A DNA stretch of 41,631 nucleotides from Hungatella hathewayi WAL-18680. GTDB lineage: Bacteria; Bacillota; Clostridia; Lachnospirales; Lachnospiraceae. Positions 41,195-41,631 of this stretch are shown here, piece after piece; position 1 is the first letter of the stretch; the number at the start of each line of letters is the position of its first letter. The stretch covers positions 1,890,996-1,932,626 of the forward strand of contig NZ_JH379027.1 of assembly GCF_000235505.1 (NCBI RefSeq). Reading direction: 5' to 3'. A program made the translations under genes and the position numbers. Below the pieces are notes generated by a model, which did not search any database, was not told where the DNA came from, and saw only the letters and a program-made list of their open reading frames with translations.

Positions 41195-41343
41195 TAACAG
41201 TTCAGACGGCGGGGATAGCGATAGAAAAATTCGTATCAAGCTTGCTTGTAAGCGGATTTTTTTATCGCTATCCTCATCGGATGGACATCCGATGCTTCTT
41301 GACCAGCTTTTTCGGTCAAGAAGATACGCCGTCTGAACTGTTA
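41195..41343. repeat. Palindromic four-way-junction element
   Basis: A 149-base element. The outer arms are perfect 17-bp inverted repeats, TAACAGTTCAGACGGCG (41195-41211) and its complement (41327-41343), extendable by five more pairs past one mismatch. Inside are three hairpins: an 11-bp stem (41213-41223 with 41263-41273, extended by A5/T5), a 9-bp stem (41275-41283 with 41286-41294) and a 10-bp stem (41295-41304 with 41314-41323). Junction gaps are 1, 1, 0 and 3 bases. It could be a structured RNA, a recombination substrate or a MITE-like repeat. Confidence 0.8.
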
Positions 41344-41372
41344 CATTATATTAGAGACAGGAGGTTTTTAAA

Positions 41373-41519
41373 ATGTACAGTCGTTTGATTATAGATGGAA
41401 ATGCAGTGTATGAGATAGATGAGGAATGTATGCGCAAAAAAGGTAGACGGGAGCCCCAGAAGGAGGAACCCATGAAGAAGAACCGGCTCCAGCCGGAGAA
41501 AAAGCCTTATCAGAGATAA
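41373..41519 (+). CDS. Small basic protein (48 residues)
   Basis: A 48-codon frame with AGGAGG nine bases before ATG 41373. The N-terminal part (MYSRLIIDGNAVYEIDEEC) is mixed and looks folded; the rest is strongly basic (RKKGRREPQKEEPMKKNRLQPEKKPYQR). It is followed by a strong terminator, which supports a real gene. The four-way-junction element lies directly upstream. No family recognised. Confidence 0.6.
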   Translation: MYSRLIIDGNAVYEIDEECMRKKGRREPQKEEPMKKNRLQPEKKPYQR

Positions 41520-41522
41520 CGT

Positions 41523-41567
41523 AAAAACCGTCCGCCCGGGAATCCGACACCCGGGCGGACGGTTTTT
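41523..41567. terminator. Bidirectional terminator
   Basis: An 18-bp perfect stem (41523-41540 with 41550-41567), with A5 and T5 inside the stem ends and a 9-base loop. It serves the small gene (+) and the partial gene to its right (-). Confidence 0.92.
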
Positions 41568-41631
41568 ATCTTGCGCCCTTGCTCAACCGCAGCTTTAATG
41601 CCTTCACCACATCCAGAAGATAGAGCTGCTC
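41566..41631 (-). CDS. C-terminal end of a gene cut by the window edge
   Basis: A frame open from the window end to TAA at 41568-41566, giving 21 residues (EQLYLLDVVKALKLRLSKGAR). It abuts the shared terminator in the way a real gene end would. Too short to assign. Confidence 0.5.
   Translation of the reverse strand, partial: EQLYLLDVVKALKLRLSKGAR

Overview
The window looks like chromosomal DNA of a Clostridium cluster XIVa Lachnospiraceae (an Enterocloster/Lachnoclostridium-type gut anaerobe). This is inferred from strong Shine-Dalgarno sequences (GGAGG), Gram-positive consensus promoters (TTGACA/TATAAT with 17-bp spacers), two T-box leaders, long intrinsic terminators between almost all convergent units, and protein families typical of that group. 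Coding DNA is moderately GC-rich, except for one AT-rich XRE regulator at 3.2-3.9 kb that looks acquired. No rRNA, tRNA, CRISPR or prophage was seen.

Layout. 0-0.6 kb: 3' end of an IS1182-type transposase. 0.86-3.9 kb: aldo/keto reductase, an EIIC-like membrane transporter, and an XRE-DUF5680 regulator. 4.0-12.6 kb: hexuronate catabolism. A LacI-type regulator and uxaC run leftward and uxaA rightward from a divergent promoter region with two near-identical 14-bp operators. An IclR regulator follows, then eda and two KDG kinase paralogues under a promoter carrying tandem IclR-like operators. Together these cover uronate isomerisation, altronate dehydration, KDG phosphorylation and KDPG cleavage; the tagaturonate reductase step is not here.

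12.7-17.0 kb: a 4Fe-4S protein, an ECF sigma factor with its membrane partner, and a BlaI/BlaR1-like pair whose M56 protein carries an odd GGADGPT peptide. 17.0-20.3 kb: a tryptophan-type ABC importer behind a T-box leader with a TGG specifier, and a palindrome-rich insert between the T-box terminator and the first gene. 20.3-23.4 kb: a DUF948-like protein, then a TetR-led unit (seven-helix membrane protein, DUF2871 protein, GNAT). 23.4-27.2 kb: a small BFD-type [2Fe-2S] protein and an aroF-tyrA-aroA operon in which aroA is split by one extra A in a homopolymer.

27.4-34.6 kb: an EF-G paralogue, two CPBP membrane proteases, a Crp/Fnr regulator divergent from a flavodiiron protein, and a hicAB toxin-antitoxin pair. 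34.7-37.6 kb: leuS behind a T-box with a CTC specifier. 37.7-40.0 kb: an unrecognised two-gene unit (membrane protein plus winged-helix protein) preceded by four tandem 11-bp direct repeats. 40.1-41.6 kb: two conserved-type hypothetical genes, an elaborate perfect four-way-junction palindrome, a 48-residue ORF, and the end of a further gene.

The most interesting signals are: (1) a shared Crp/Fnr-like site placed exactly 22 bp upstream of the -10 box at both the flavodiiron gene and the distant 4Fe-4S gene, implying a small oxygen/NO-defence regulon; (2) the four-way-junction element at 41.2-41.34 kb; (3) the repeat-controlled unknown pair at 37.7-40.0 kb; and (4) the palindrome-rich insert in the tryptophan T-box leader.
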